This document shows, in pieces, positions 51,514 to 60,537 of a DNA stretch of 64,000 nt. Origin of the DNA: Pseudomonas piscis (GTDB lineage Bacteria > Pseudomonadota > Gammaproteobacteria > Pseudomonadales > Pseudomonadaceae); NCBI RefSeq assembly GCF_009380155.1, contig NZ_WHUV01000001.1, positions 310,001 to 374,000 on the forward strand, given 5' to 3'. Under the pieces are notes generated by a model. The model was given only the letters and a program-made list of their open reading frames with translations, searched no databases and was not told where the DNA came from. The position numbers and the translations under genes were made by a program. Position 1 is the stretch's first letter, and every line of letters starts with the position of its first letter.

Positions 51514-52155
51514 TCAGGAAACCCAGGGCGAGCGGCGAATCACTTCGACGAAGTTCGTCGGCTGGAACCCAGGCTGCTGGTCGGCCAGGACATCGGTCTT
51601 GACGTTGCCGAAGGTGGTCTGCGGCCGATGGCGCAGGCCGTCGGCGAATGCGCAGATGATGCACTCCTTGAAACCTTCGCCCCGGGGATGGGCATGCACC
51701 ACCGCCTCGCGCTGGGCGCTGGGGAAGGCCGTGTAGTCGATGCCCAGGACGTCCATCTCGACCCCGGCTGTGACCAGGGCCACGGTGGGGCGCAGGTACT
51801 GGGGGATGCCGGGAGTGGTATGCAGGGCGATGGACAGCCAGACTTGCTCGATATCGTCGTCGCTCAGCCCGTAGGGCTTGAGGAAGTCCCGGGCGGCATT
51901 GGCGCCGTCGACTTCGAAGCGCTGGTCGTCGCTGCGGTGGCCGGGCACCAGGCCCAGGTCGTGGAACATCGCGCCGACGTACAGCAGCTGTGGGTCGTAT
52001 TGCAGCTGGCGGCGTTCGCCGCTCAGGGCGCCGAACAGGAATACCCGGCGCGAGTGGTGGTAGAGCAAATCGGATTCGATATCGCGAATGTAGTCGGTGG
52101 TGGCCCGGGCCAGGGCGCTGTCGGGAATCTTGATCCCGGCGATGGTGGAGCTCAT
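51514..52155 (-). CDS. HD-domain hydrolase, cyanamide-hydratase-like
   Basis: 213 residues from the ATG at 52155 (GAGGA about 8 bases upstream). The HD signature appears as HHSRRVFLFGAL near residue 33 and YVGAMFHDLGLVPGH near residue 60, with the later ALHTTPGIPQ His. This spacing resembles the cyanamide hydratase/Ddi2 branch rather than nucleotide phosphohydrolases. It is divergent from a GlxA-type regulator, which likely controls it. The substrate is unknown. Confidence 0.75.
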   Translation of the reverse strand: MSSTIAGIKIPDSALARATTDYIRDIESDLLYHHSRRVFLFGALSGERRQLQYDPQLLYVGAMFHDLGLVPGHRSDDQRFEVDGANAARDFLKPYGLSDDDIEQVWLSIALHTTPGIPQYLRPTVALVTAGVEMDVLGIDYTAFPSAQREAVVHAHPRGEGFKECIICAFADGLRHRPQTTFGNVKTDVLADQQPGFQPTNFVEVIRRSPWVS

Positions 52156-52355
52156 GGGGCGGTCCTCGTGGCGGGCGCCGTGCTGGCGCTGGAGCCCAGA
52201 GTCTGTGCCTGGCCAGGCATGGGGACAATCGATCCGGGGCTGCGATCCGGGCCAACCTGGGGGCATTTACGGCCATGGGCTGTCGCCTCGGGGGCCTGGT
52301 TGCGACAATCCAGCGTCGGGCCCGCCTGCCCGGCCCATAGAAGAAGGTGCGTGCC

Positions 52356-53324
52356 ATGGCCAGATCCGTTGCCATCCTGGTGTTTCCCGGTGTCCAGGCC
52401 CTCGATGTGACGGGCCCCATGGACGTATTTTGCGAGGCCAATCGGTTCTTGCCGGTCGAAGACCATTACCACCTGGAGGTGATCGGGCTCCAGGCCGGCG
52501 CGCAGGTTTGCTCCAACGGCCTGGTGCTGCAGGCCCGGCGCTCCTTCGAGGAGGCTGTGGAAGCCTTCGACCTGTTGCTGGTGGCGGGTGGGCCGCAAGT
52601 CCCCGGCAGCGACTTCGGTCCGATCTTCGACGCCTGGCTGCGCGGGGCTTGTGCCCGGGCCGCGGGCTTCGGTTCGATCTGCAACGGCGCGTTCATCCTG
52701 GCTCGGGCGGGCCTGCTGGAGGGACGCACGGTGACCACCCACTGGAACGATGCGCCGGCGCTCGCGACCTTGTATCCCTCGACCCGGGTCGAGGTCGACC
52801 GCCTGTATGTCGAGGACGACAGGTTGTTCACCTCGGCGGGGGTTACTGCCGGCATCGACCTGTCGTTGTATCTGCTGGCCAAGGACCGGGGCGCCGAGGT
52901 GGCCTTGAACGTGGCCAAGCGCCTGGTGGTGTTCACCCAACGCGCCGGAGGCCAGTCGCAGTTCAGCCCGTTCCTGCTGCCCCAGGCTACAGCCACTTCC
53001 GTCGTGGCCCAGGTCCAGCAACATGTGCTGGATCACCTGCAGGACAACCTGAGCATCGGCGAGCTGGCGCGTGCGGCGCACATGAGCCCACGCAACTTTT
53101 CCCGGGTCTTTGTCCGTGAGGCTGGAATAACCCCTGCAGAGTTCGTCGAGCGGGCGCGGGTAGATGCCGCTCGGGCGCTGCTGGAGCGCTCGTCGGCGCC
53201 GCTCAAGACCCTGGCCTATCGCTGCGGATTTCGCGATGCCCAGCACCTGCTCCGTGTGTTCAAGCGCCGCCTGGGGCTGACCCCGCAGCAGTTCCGGGCG
53301 AACTTCGCCCCGCCGTCCTGGTAG
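52356..53324 (+). CDS. GlxA-family AraC-type transcriptional regulator
   Basis: 322 residues: an N-terminal DJ-1/PfpI-like amidotransferase-type domain (about 1-190; VAILVFPGVQALDVTGPMDV, and FGSICNGAFILARAGLLEG with Cys near the nucleophile elbow) and a C-terminal AraC DNA-binding domain (LARAAHMSPRNFSRVF and YRCGFRDAQHLLRVFKRRLG). The ATG at 52356 is preferred over a GTG three codons earlier, since AAGG lies 8-11 bases before it. It probably controls the divergent HD-domain gene. Confidence 0.88.
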   Translation: MARSVAILVFPGVQALDVTGPMDVFCEANRFLPVEDHYHLEVIGLQAGAQVCSNGLVLQARRSFEEAVEAFDLLLVAGGPQVPGSDFGPIFDAWLRGACARAAGFGSICNGAFILARAGLLEGRTVTTHWNDAPALATLYPSTRVEVDRLYVEDDRLFTSAGVTAGIDLSLYLLAKDRGAEVALNVAKRLVVFTQRAGGQSQFSPFLLPQATATSVVAQVQQHVLDHLQDNLSIGELARAAHMSPRNFSRVFVREAGITPAEFVERARVDAARALLERSSAPLKTLAYRCGFRDAQHLLRVFKRRLGLTPQQFRANFAPPSW

Positions 53325-53341
53325 CCAGCGGCGGCTACCAG
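53318..53341. terminator. Hairpin overlapping the stop of the GlxA-type gene
   Basis: CTGGTAGCC, 6-base loop, GGCTACCAG: a perfect 9-bp stem that includes the stop codon of the regulator and lies 10 bases before the convergent acylase stop. No T-run is seen. Confidence 0.5.
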
Positions 53342-53351
53342 GGCGCCTGGT

Positions 53352-55760
53352 TCAGGGGCGGCGGGCCGGTAGCAGTTTCAGGGTGCTGCGGGTGTTGGCG
53401 GTGACTTCCTCTTCGCTGAAGTGCGCCTGCTGGTAAACCCCTTCGATATAGGCTTCGGCCTGATCGTCATAGTGCTTGTCGAACAGCACACCGCTCTGGC
53501 CGACCGGATTGATGGTCAGGCTATGGGCCGGGTCGGCGAAGTCGATGATGCGCCGGGTCGAAGGGCCGTAGACCACCGCCCAGGGTGCCGGGCCGATCTT
53601 GCTGGTGAGGTTGTTCGGTACCTCATGGCTGCCGGGAGCCTCCAGCGGCCCGACGTTGAACACGCGGTCCAGGGGCTTCTGCATGCCCAGCGGGTGGCCA
53701 TGGGTCAGGGTGTGGGCACTGCCCCAGCGCCATTGCGCCGGGTTTGGCCCGAGGGTGCGCTTGAGGTGGTCGATGCTCGCGCGCCAGGCTTGCTTCACCG
53801 TATCGGCACGGCTTTCCCGCTGCGCTGTGGTGCGGTCGTCCCACCAGGGCGAGTCAGGGTCTGCCGCCAGGCGCGGCAGGGCGGCGTCCACCACCCGGGC
53901 CTGGATCAGGGCGTCGAAATAGGCATCGCCGAGCTTCTCATGGAAAGTCGCCCGGGCCAGTTCGAACAGGAACTGGTTGAACAGGGTGGCGCTGGTGGAT
54001 TCCAGCGGATAGTCACCCTGCCATTGCGCCAGTTGCTCCACCAGCTTGAGTTCCTCGGGGGCTACGACCACTTCGCGCAGCACTGGCAGCAAAGGCGCCA
54101 ACAAGCGCGGACCGTAGGCGGTGGTGGTGCCCAGTTGCAGCTTCTGGGTGTTCTCCAGATCCCACTTCAGCGTCTTGTCGCTGAGCTGGCGATCCAGCTG
54201 CTGGCCCCGGTCGGGCAGGTTGTAGTAACCGGGAATCTCCATGCCGGTGGGGGAGGTCGGCTGGAAGTTGGCCGAGACGATGTAGCCCCGGGCCGGGTTT
54301 TCTTCCTGGGGGTTGGCGCTGAAGGGGTAGAAGCCGTCCTTGTCCGCCAGGGCGGTGCTGCCATCGAGGATGAAGGTCGGCTTGGCTCCGGCCGGGCGCT
54401 TGGGCAGCAGGGCGGCGGCCCACCAGCCGATATCGCCCTTGGCATTGGCCCAGACGATGTTCAGTCCCGGCGCATGGACCTTGGCCGCGGCCGCCCGGAC
54501 CTTGGGCAGGGTGTCGGCGCGATTGAGCTGGTAGAAGCCGTCGAGGATCGGGTTGGGCGTCTCCAGGAATCCCCACCACATGGCGATCGGGGCCTTGCCC
54601 ACGGTGCTGCCGAGCATGTCGTTGATGATCGGGCCATGGGGCGACTGGCGCAGGGTCAGGGTCACCGGCGCCTGGCCCTTGACGGCGATCTGCTGCTCGC
54701 TGCTGATCAGGTCCACCCATTGGTCATGGAACCAGACCTGGTTGGGGTTCTCCGGGTTGACCTTCTCGGCGATCAGGTCGAGATCGTCGTTCTGGAACAT
54801 GGTCAGGCTCCAGCCGAAGTCCAGGTTGTGGCCCAGGAAGGCAAACGGCACCAGCGCCTGGTAGTGGCCGTAGAGATCGAAGCCCGGGGCCGAGAGCTGG
54901 GCTTCGTACCACACCGATGGCAGCGAGTAGCGGATATGCGGGTCGCCGGCCAGCAGCGGGCGGCCGCTCTTGGTCCGGCTACCGGACACGGCCCAGGCGT
55001 TGCTGCCTTCGAATTGTGGCAGGCCGGCGTCGGCCAGGGCCTGCTGGCTCAGGTGGCCGATTTTCGCCAGGTCCTGCCAGTCGATGGCGGCCAGGTGCGG
55101 CGTGGCTGGGGTCTTGCCGTTGGCCAGGACGCCCTTGGGCTGCCACTCCAGGTCGAACACCTTCAGGTAGTCGTTGCCCAGCTGGTCACGGATATAGGTC
55201 ATCAGCGGTTCGGTACGAAACGCCATGGCGAAGCTGTAGGCCATGAAACCGGCGACGCTGACGGTGTCTTCGGCGGTGAAGGGTCGCTTCTGGATGCCCA
55301 GGATGTCGAACTCCATGGGCCGTGGGTGGCTGTCCTGATACTGGTTGATACCGTCCAGGTAGGCTTGCAGGGCTTGCCAGGCGGGAGACTGGCGGTCGAG
55401 CCCGGCCACGTAGCTGTCGGCTCGCTCGCGGATGCGCAGGCTGCGAAACAGCTTGTCGGTGTCCAGCAGCTTGGGTCCGAGAACCTCGGCCAGCTCGCCA
55501 CGGGACAGGCGGCGCAGCACTTCCATCTGGAACAGCCGGTCCTGGGCATGCACGTAGCCCAGGGTGCGGTACAGGTCGGTTTCGTTCTCCGCACGGATAT
55601 GCGGTACGCCGCGCTCGTCGTAGCGCACCGTGGCCGAGCCCTGCAGGCCGCTGAGCTCCACCTGGCCCTGACGCACCGGCTGCTTGCTGTACAGGTAGCC
55701 GCCGAGGCCCAGCAACAGGGCGAGGATCAACACGGCGACGACGGTGAGGCTGCGTTTCAT
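53352..55760 (-). CDS. Penicillin/acyl-homoserine-lactone acylase (HacB-like Ntn hydrolase)
   Basis: 802 residues. A signal peptide or N-terminal anchor (VVAVLILALLLGLGGYLY) is followed by the alpha chain and the autoproteolytic junction FEGSNAWAVSG, where Ser253 becomes the N-terminal nucleophile of the beta chain. This is the S45 penicillin acylase architecture. In P. aeruginosa the gene following spuH is the AHL acylase hacB, and this shares position and type. It could degrade N-acyl-homoserine lactones or other amides. The ATG at 55760 is preferred over upstream frame extension. Confidence 0.88.
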   Translation of the reverse strand: MKRSLTVVAVLILALLLGLGGYLYSKQPVRQGQVELSGLQGSATVRYDERGVPHIRAENETDLYRTLGYVHAQDRLFQMEVLRRLSRGELAEVLGPKLLDTDKLFRSLRIRERADSYVAGLDRQSPAWQALQAYLDGINQYQDSHPRPMEFDILGIQKRPFTAEDTVSVAGFMAYSFAMAFRTEPLMTYIRDQLGNDYLKVFDLEWQPKGVLANGKTPATPHLAAIDWQDLAKIGHLSQQALADAGLPQFEGSNAWAVSGSRTKSGRPLLAGDPHIRYSLPSVWYEAQLSAPGFDLYGHYQALVPFAFLGHNLDFGWSLTMFQNDDLDLIAEKVNPENPNQVWFHDQWVDLISSEQQIAVKGQAPVTLTLRQSPHGPIINDMLGSTVGKAPIAMWWGFLETPNPILDGFYQLNRADTLPKVRAAAAKVHAPGLNIVWANAKGDIGWWAAALLPKRPAGAKPTFILDGSTALADKDGFYPFSANPQEENPARGYIVSANFQPTSPTGMEIPGYYNLPDRGQQLDRQLSDKTLKWDLENTQKLQLGTTTAYGPRLLAPLLPVLREVVVAPEELKLVEQLAQWQGDYPLESTSATLFNQFLFELARATFHEKLGDAYFDALIQARVVDAALPRLAADPDSPWWDDRTTAQRESRADTVKQAWRASIDHLKRTLGPNPAQWRWGSAHTLTHGHPLGMQKPLDRVFNVGPLEAPGSHEVPNNLTSKIGPAPWAVVYGPSTRRIIDFADPAHSLTINPVGQSGVLFDKHYDDQAEAYIEGVYQQAHFSEEEVTANTRSTLKLLPARRP

Positions 55761-55857
55761 GCGGGCTCCTTGCTGCGTTGTTATGTTCGGTGCCGCCCTG
55801 GTCGGGCAGCAGACATGTAACACATATGGCCTGCGGTGCGCAGGAGGCAGTCCTCGA

Positions 55858-56451
55858 TTAGTCGCGAATGCCTTGCTCGGTGCCGTTGGCCCATGGGCAA
55901 TAGCAGCCGACCGCCAGGGTATGGGTGGCGCTGACCGCTCGCTCTTCTTGCAAGGCCTGGAGGATGGGCTCGATGAAGCTGTTGCTGGAGTTGCAGGTCA
56001 AGCCTTCGCTGTAGGGGCCGAAGTAGGCCAGCTTGCCGTTGCGGTCCCAGATCGCCACGGCGGGGCTGGCGGGGACCTGCTCGGCGCCGGGCAGGTGCTC
56101 CAGGGACTTGAGGCGCTCCAGGGTGACCGGCAACTGGCCGTGGCTGCCGGCCTTGCGCACCGAATAGAACTCCACGCCCCGTGGGCCGTAGGTTTCGATC
56201 AGTTCGGCCAGGTGCTGCTGGTTGCCGACGTTGCAAGGGCAGGCCGGGTCCCAGAAGTGCACCAGGCGGATCGCCCCCGGTCCGGCGAGTTCGGCAGGCA
56301 GTTGCAATGGATCGCCGGAGAACATCGCCGTGTGCTCGCTGAAGGCCCGCAGGTAGCGACCCTGGAACCAGTCGTAGGCACTCCACAGCACCACGGCGCA
56401 GATCAGGACGAGCAGGCTGGCGAGCAGGGATGTGCGGTAGGGCTGGCGCAT
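55858..56451 (-). CDS. DUF6436/thioredoxin-like exported protein
   Basis: 197 residues from the ATG at 56451. An N-terminal membrane anchor (LLASLLVLICAVVLWSAYDW) precedes a thioredoxin-like region in which LVHFWDPACPCNVGNQQHL holds a C-P-C pair; a second late cysteine motif is VGCYCPWANG. A redox or metal-handling role in the periplasm is plausible. It is divergent from the alpha/beta hydrolase gene and lies 97 bases upstream of the acylase gene on the same strand. Confidence 0.75.
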   Translation of the reverse strand: MRQPYRTSLLASLLVLICAVVLWSAYDWFQGRYLRAFSEHTAMFSGDPLQLPAELAGPGAIRLVHFWDPACPCNVGNQQHLAELIETYGPRGVEFYSVRKAGSHGQLPVTLERLKSLEHLPGAEQVPASPAVAIWDRNGKLAYFGPYSEGLTCNSSNSFIEPILQALQEERAVSATHTLAVGCYCPWANGTEQGIRD

Positions 56452-56560
56452 GGAGATAGGTCCTCGAAGGTCGCGTAGCTTGCCATGCTTGCCGCGACAG
56501 ATGAATATCGCAGGCCCATAAAGCCCGTTTTGCCCTGGTGTCCCTGTTTTGCAAACCTCC

Positions 56561-57499
56561 ATGCCTACGATCTTCGACCCCGACCTCCTGCGTGCCAGCC
56601 TGCAACCCCTGGCGGCTGGCCAGCCGCTGTCGGCCCAGGGCCAGGCCTACCAGCGCTTCTACGGGCTGGATTTCGCCGGCCGCGCCCGGGTGCCGCGCAG
56701 TCGCCTGGGGCGCTTCCAGGTGGATGGCTATGAGGTGGTCGCCCAGGCCTGGTGGCCGGAGCGACCTCGGGCGACGCTGTTCCTGTTCCATGGTTTCTAC
56801 GATCACATGGGCTTGTACCGGCATGTGATCGAGTGGGCACTGCAGCGCGACTTCGTGGTGATTTCCTGCGACCTGCCTGGGCATGGACTGTCCAGCGGCG
56901 AGCGCGCCAGCATCGACGATTTCGCGGTGTACCAGCGAGTATTGCAGGGCCTGTTCGAGCAGGCGCGGACCCTGGAATTGCCCCAGCCCTGGCACCTGTT
57001 CGGGCAGAGCACCGGCGGGGCGATCGTCATCGACCACCTGCTGCACCAGGGCGCCCAGAGCCCGGCCCAGGGCCAGGTGATCTTGCTTTCGCCACTGGTG
57101 CGGCCACGGGCCTGGGGCTGGTCGCTGCTCAGCTACTACCTGTTGCGGCCCTTCGTCAGCGGCATTGCCCGGCGTTTCAGCGAGAACTCCAACGACCACG
57201 ACTTCCTCGCCTTCCTCCAGGCCGACCCCTTGCAGCCCCAGCGCCTGCCGACGGCCTGGGTCGGTGCGCTGGCGCGCTGGATCAAGCGGCTGGAGGCGGC
57301 CCCGCGCAGCGACCGGCAGCCGGTGATCGTGCAGGGGCAGGCGGACATGACTGTGGATTGGCAGCACAACCTGCAAGTGATCCGCAGCAAGTTCAGCGCA
57401 CCCGAGGTGCTGATGCTGCCGGAAGCGCGGCACCACCTGGCCAACGAGGTGCCGCTGTACCGCGACCAGTATTTCGCCTTCCTGACCCGGCACGTTTGA
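56561..57499 (+). CDS. Alpha/beta hydrolase (monoacylglycerol lipase-like)
   Basis: 312 residues. The oxyanion region LFLFHGFYDHMGLYRHVIEW, the nucleophile elbow FGQSTGGAIVIDHLL and the late acid/His motifs (GQADMTVDW; EARHHLANEV) make the Ser-Asp-His triad. This Hydrolase_4 pattern is that of lysophospholipases and monoglyceride lipases. No signal peptide is seen, so it is probably cytoplasmic. The ATG at 56561 was preferred over a TTG four codons earlier. Confidence 0.82.
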   Translation: MPTIFDPDLLRASLQPLAAGQPLSAQGQAYQRFYGLDFAGRARVPRSRLGRFQVDGYEVVAQAWWPERPRATLFLFHGFYDHMGLYRHVIEWALQRDFVVISCDLPGHGLSSGERASIDDFAVYQRVLQGLFEQARTLELPQPWHLFGQSTGGAIVIDHLLHQGAQSPAQGQVILLSPLVRPRAWGWSLLSYYLLRPFVSGIARRFSENSNDHDFLAFLQADPLQPQRLPTAWVGALARWIKRLEAAPRSDRQPVIVQGQADMTVDWQHNLQVIRSKFSAPEVLMLPEARHHLANEVPLYRDQYFAFLTRHV

Positions 57500-57524
57500 G
57501 TTCCGGGAGTGAACCTGCCTTGGA

Positions 57525-57660
57525 GTGGCGCAGGCGCTGGCATAGGCTGCGAACGCCCCGAAGGGCCGCAGGGTTCTCAAGATCGCTGGAGGTTTGGCGG
57601 ATGATTGCCTGGCAAGGTCCTGCGGCTCTTTGCGCAGCCCTGCAGGCTTGGTAGCGGCTA
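57525..57660. repeat. Degenerate REP-like intergenic region
   Basis: Between the hydrolase and DUF2059 genes lie phrases typical of Pseudomonas REP elements: GGCTGCGAACGCCCCGAAGG, CAAGGTCCTGCGGCTC and GGTAGCGGCTACAGG, in an imperfectly inverted order. A relative occurs at 59701-59745 (GTAGCCGCTGTCGAGC). Confidence 0.5.
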
Positions 57661-57676
57661 CAGGTGGGTGGCCGGG

Positions 57677-58429
57677 TCAGGGAGCCAGGCTGGAGGTGCT
57701 CTGGCCCACCGCCAGGCCGGCGCGGATCGCGGCCAGGGCCGCCTGGTAATAGGCCTTGCCTTCGGCTGATTCGGCAAAAGTGGCGAACTCTTCCAGTTCC
57801 GTGTCGGACAGGTCCCGGTAGACGTACAGCAGGGTGTTGTTCAGGTCATTGCCGATCTGCTGCATCAGGCGCTGGCGCTGGCCATTGAGCATGCCCTGGG
57901 CCTGGCCGTTGCCCAGCAAACCGGGAATCATCTGGCTCAGGCTGTCGGCGGCGACTCCGGCAATGGCCAGGCTGACTTCCGCACCGGCTTCGCGGGCGGG
58001 CAGGGCCTGGGCCAGGTGGCCGATGATCAATTGGCGATTGTCGCTGGCCTGCATCTTCGGCAAGCCCTGGGCGTTCTTGGCCAACTGGTCGCGACGGGTG
58101 GCCAGCAGCTCGGCGGCGACGATCTTGCGGCCCAGGGGCGACTGGAAAAAGGCCAGGGCCGGAGCGGGGTCGGCCAGGTTCTGGCGCAACTGCTCCTCGG
58201 CGCGGCGATCCACCGACTGGGGCGCGAAGCGCTGGTTGCTGTTATCCACCAGGGCCTGGTAGACCGCTGGCGGCAGGCTGTTCTGGTAGCGCTGCTGGGC
58301 GGCGTTGAGGGCATCGCTGAAATGCGCGCGCTGCTCTGCCCAACCGGCGACCTTGTACAACTGGTCGTGGCTGTCTGCCCAGGCAGGCAAGGTGCAGAAC
58401 ATCAACAGTGAGAAAAGCAAACGACGCAT
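57677..58429 (-). CDS. DUF2059 exported protein
   Basis: 250 residues with a signal peptide (cleavage near PAWADS). The C-terminal third shows the DUF2059 pattern LLYVYRDLSDTELEEFATFAESAEGKAYYQA; an equivalent repeat is visible at about residues 80-110 (LADPAPALAFFQSPLGRKI). The family is conserved in Pseudomonas with unknown function. It is divergent from the 2OG-Fe(II) oxygenase gene. Confidence 0.8.
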   Translation of the reverse strand: MRRLLFSLLMFCTLPAWADSHDQLYKVAGWAEQRAHFSDALNAAQQRYQNSLPPAVYQALVDNSNQRFAPQSVDRRAEEQLRQNLADPAPALAFFQSPLGRKIVAAELLATRRDQLAKNAQGLPKMQASDNRQLIIGHLAQALPAREAGAEVSLAIAGVAADSLSQMIPGLLGNGQAQGMLNGQRQRLMQQIGNDLNNTLLYVYRDLSDTELEEFATFAESAEGKAYYQAALAAIRAGLAVGQSTSSLAP

Positions 58430-58580
58430 AAGGACTCCTGTCAGCAGGCGACTATTCTCCGGGGCAAGGCGGTAGTTGTCGAGAATTCGTATCAGATGAA
58501 GTCATGGTTCCAGGCACCTTGGAAAAAAAGCTGAATCTGCCGCCCTGCGGCTCTGTCAGATTTATCTGCGGCTGGATACT

Positions 58581-59213
58581 ATGCGCGCCATGCACATACC
58601 CTCTGATCATCCGCTGTTGTTGAGCATCGTCGACGACCTGGCCGCCCGTGGCTGGTCGCAGCAGGATATTTTCCTGCCTGAGGCTCTGACCCTCGACCTG
58701 GCTGCGGAGTGCCGTAAACGCGCCGCCGAAGGCGAACTGGCTCCAGCGGCGGTCGGGCGCGGGGTTGCCCAGGAAATCCGCGAGGGTATCCGCGGCGACC
58801 ATATCCAATGGCTCGAGCCCGGCCAGGCCGAGGCCAGCGACGCCTACCTGGCGCTCATGGATAGCCTGCGCGAAGCCTTGAACCGTGGCCTGTTCCTTGG
58901 CTTGGAGGATTTCGAGTGCCATTTCGCGATGTATCCGCCGGGTGCTTTCTACAAGCGCCATGTGGACCGCTTTCGCGACGACGACCGGCGCATGGTGTCG
59001 GCGGTGATCTACCTCAACTCGCAATGGCTGCCCGAGCATGGCGGGCAATTGCGCATGTACCTGCAGGACCAGGAGCAGCACGATGTCGACCCGCTCGGCG
59101 GCCGGCTGGTGGTGTTCCTCTCCGGCGAATTGCCCCATGAAGTCCTGCCCGCGACCCGGGAGCGCCTGTCCCTGACCGGCTGGTTCCGGCGCCGTGGCAA
59201 CGAGCCGTTCTGA
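58581..59213 (+). CDS. 2-oxoglutarate-Fe(II) oxygenase (prolyl 4-hydroxylase-like)
   Basis: 210 residues. The jelly-roll motif YKRHVDRFRDDDRRMVSAVIYL carries the His-x-Asp iron ligands, and LSGELPHEVLPATRERLSLTGWFRR the distal His and 2-oxoglutarate-binding Arg. The arrangement resembles SM-20/P4H-type enzymes in bacteria that hydroxylate protein proline or ribosomal residues; the target is unknown. ATG 58590 is an alternative start. The DUF523 gene begins 2 bases after the stop. Confidence 0.85.
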   Translation: MRAMHIPSDHPLLLSIVDDLAARGWSQQDIFLPEALTLDLAAECRKRAAEGELAPAAVGRGVAQEIREGIRGDHIQWLEPGQAEASDAYLALMDSLREALNRGLFLGLEDFECHFAMYPPGAFYKRHVDRFRDDDRRMVSAVIYLNSQWLPEHGGQLRMYLQDQEQHDVDPLGGRLVVFLSGELPHEVLPATRERLSLTGWFRRRGNEPF

Positions 59214-59215
59214 GG

Positions 59216-59704
59216 ATGCACAAGATCCTGGTCAGCCGCTGCCTTTTGGGCCACCGCGTACGCTACGACGGCGGCGCCAGTGGCCCTTTCGATCAATTGG
59301 CGACCTGGCAGCAGGAGGGGCGGGTGGTGGCCCTGTGCCCGGAAGTGGCTGGCGGCTTGCCGACACCACGGGCCGCGGCGGAGATCCCGGGTGGCCAGGG
59401 CGTCGATGTGCTGGAGGGGCGGGCGCCGGTGATGACCACGGCTGGTGACGACGTCAGCGCCGAGTTCCTCTCCGGGGCCCGGCAGGCTTTGGCCCTGGTG
59501 GAAAAGCACGGTATCCGTATTGCCGTGCTCAAGGCCAACAGCCCGTCCTGCGGCAACCTCTGGACCTATGACGGCACGTTCAGCGGTGCCAAGGTCCCGG
59601 GTGAGGGGGTTACCGCCGCCTTGCTCAAGCAGCACGGGGTGCAGGTCTTCAGCGAACTGCAGCTGCTCGAGGCTGCCAGCGCCCTCGCTGCATTGTCCTC
59701 GTAG
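59216..59704 (+). CDS. DUF523 family protein
   Basis: 162 residues. DUF523 landmarks are ILVSRCLLGHRVRYDGG at the start, LCPEVAGGLPTPR in the middle and VLKANSPSCGN near residue 108; the conserved cysteines (C9, C42, C111 by count) suggest metal or cofactor binding. Translationally coupled to the oxygenase gene upstream (2-base gap), a persistent pairing worth noting. Function unknown. Confidence 0.85.
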   Translation: MHKILVSRCLLGHRVRYDGGASGPFDQLATWQQEGRVVALCPEVAGGLPTPRAAAEIPGGQGVDVLEGRAPVMTTAGDDVSAEFLSGARQALALVEKHGIRIAVLKANSPSCGNLWTYDGTFSGAKVPGEGVTAALLKQHGVQVFSELQLLEAASALAALSS

Positions 59705-59745
59705 CCGCTGTCGAGCTTTAGCGAGGCGACGGTGGTGACTACAGG
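59701..59745. repeat. REP-like fragment
   Basis: GTAGCCGCTGTCGAGCTTTA and the following GCGAGGCGACGGTGG resemble one arm of a Pseudomonas REP; the sequence begins at the stop codon of the DUF523 gene. Only one arm is clear. Confidence 0.4.
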
Positions 59746-59751
59746 TGAGAT

Positions 59752-60537
59752 CTATTGCTCGGCGTCGCCCTTGGGCGGTTTGCTGGCGTCCATGCCGAAC
59801 CATTTCTCCGACAGGGCCATCAGCCGCCCATCCGCCTTGATCCGCTGCAAGGCGCTATCCAGGCTGGCGCGGAACGCCGGATTGCCTTTCTGGAAAGGAA
59901 TCGCCAGGCTCAGGGTCGGTCCCACCTTGGCGCCTTCCTTCACTGGCAGGCGACTGTCGCGAATCGCATAGGGGATCAGCAGGCGGTCGCTGATGGCGGC
60001 GTCGATCTGCTTGTCCGCCACATCCTTGATCGGCTGTTGGGCATCGGCATAGCTACGCAGGTTGATGCCTTCGACGGTCCGTGCCTGGTCGACGAACTGG
60101 CTGCCCTGGGCCACGCCCAGGGCCCGGCCGCGCAGGGATTGCAGGGAGAACAGCGGGCGTTGCTCCTCCTTGCGTACGATCAGCTGGGCGCTGGAGTAGC
60201 TGTAGGGCTCGCTGAAGTCGAAACGATCCTTGAGCTCCGGTGTCACTGCTATGTGGTTGATGGCCACGTCGAACCTGCCGCTTTCGACGCCGGGCAGCAA
60301 CTCGTCGGTGTCGGTCACCACGAAGTCCGCACGCACGTCCAGTTCGCTGGCCAGCAACTGCCCCAGTTCGACTTCGAAGCCGCTGAGCTTGCCGTCATCC
60401 TTGAAATTGAAGGGTGGGGTATCGGCTTCAAGGGCAATACGCAGTTCCCCGCGGTCATTGATGTCATCCATCAACTCGGCGTGGACGCAGGTGCTCGCTA
60501 GGGGCAGCAAAAGTATCAGGCCAGGCAGGAAACGCAT
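59752..60537 (-). CDS. Amino-acid (cystine-like) ABC substrate-binding protein
   Basis: 261 residues with a signal peptide (cleavage near CVHAEL). The SBP_bac_3 domain shows GELRIALEADTPPFNFKD, LSGFEVELGQLLA, and the ligand loop FDVAINHIAVTPELKDRFDF. The equivalent P. aeruginosa gene, before the DUF4399 gene and serA, is annotated as a FliY-type cystine-binding protein. No permease or ATPase gene is adjacent. The ATG at 60537 is five bases after AAGGAG; a GTG two codons earlier overlaps that site. Confidence 0.85.
   Translation of the reverse strand: MRFLPGLILLLPLASTCVHAELMDDINDRGELRIALEADTPPFNFKDDGKLSGFEVELGQLLASELDVRADFVVTDTDELLPGVESGRFDVAINHIAVTPELKDRFDFSEPYSYSSAQLIVRKEEQRPLFSLQSLRGRALGVAQGSQFVDQARTVEGINLRSYADAQQPIKDVADKQIDAAISDRLLIPYAIRDSRLPVKEGAKVGPTLSLAIPFQKGNPAFRASLDSALQRIKADGRLMALSEKWFGMDASKPPKGDAEQ

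Noticed and set aside
53421..55820. 799-codon open frame antisense to the acylase gene
   Set aside because: Same shadow effect; the minus-strand frame has a signal peptide, Ntn junction and family-length protein, the plus-strand frame has none.
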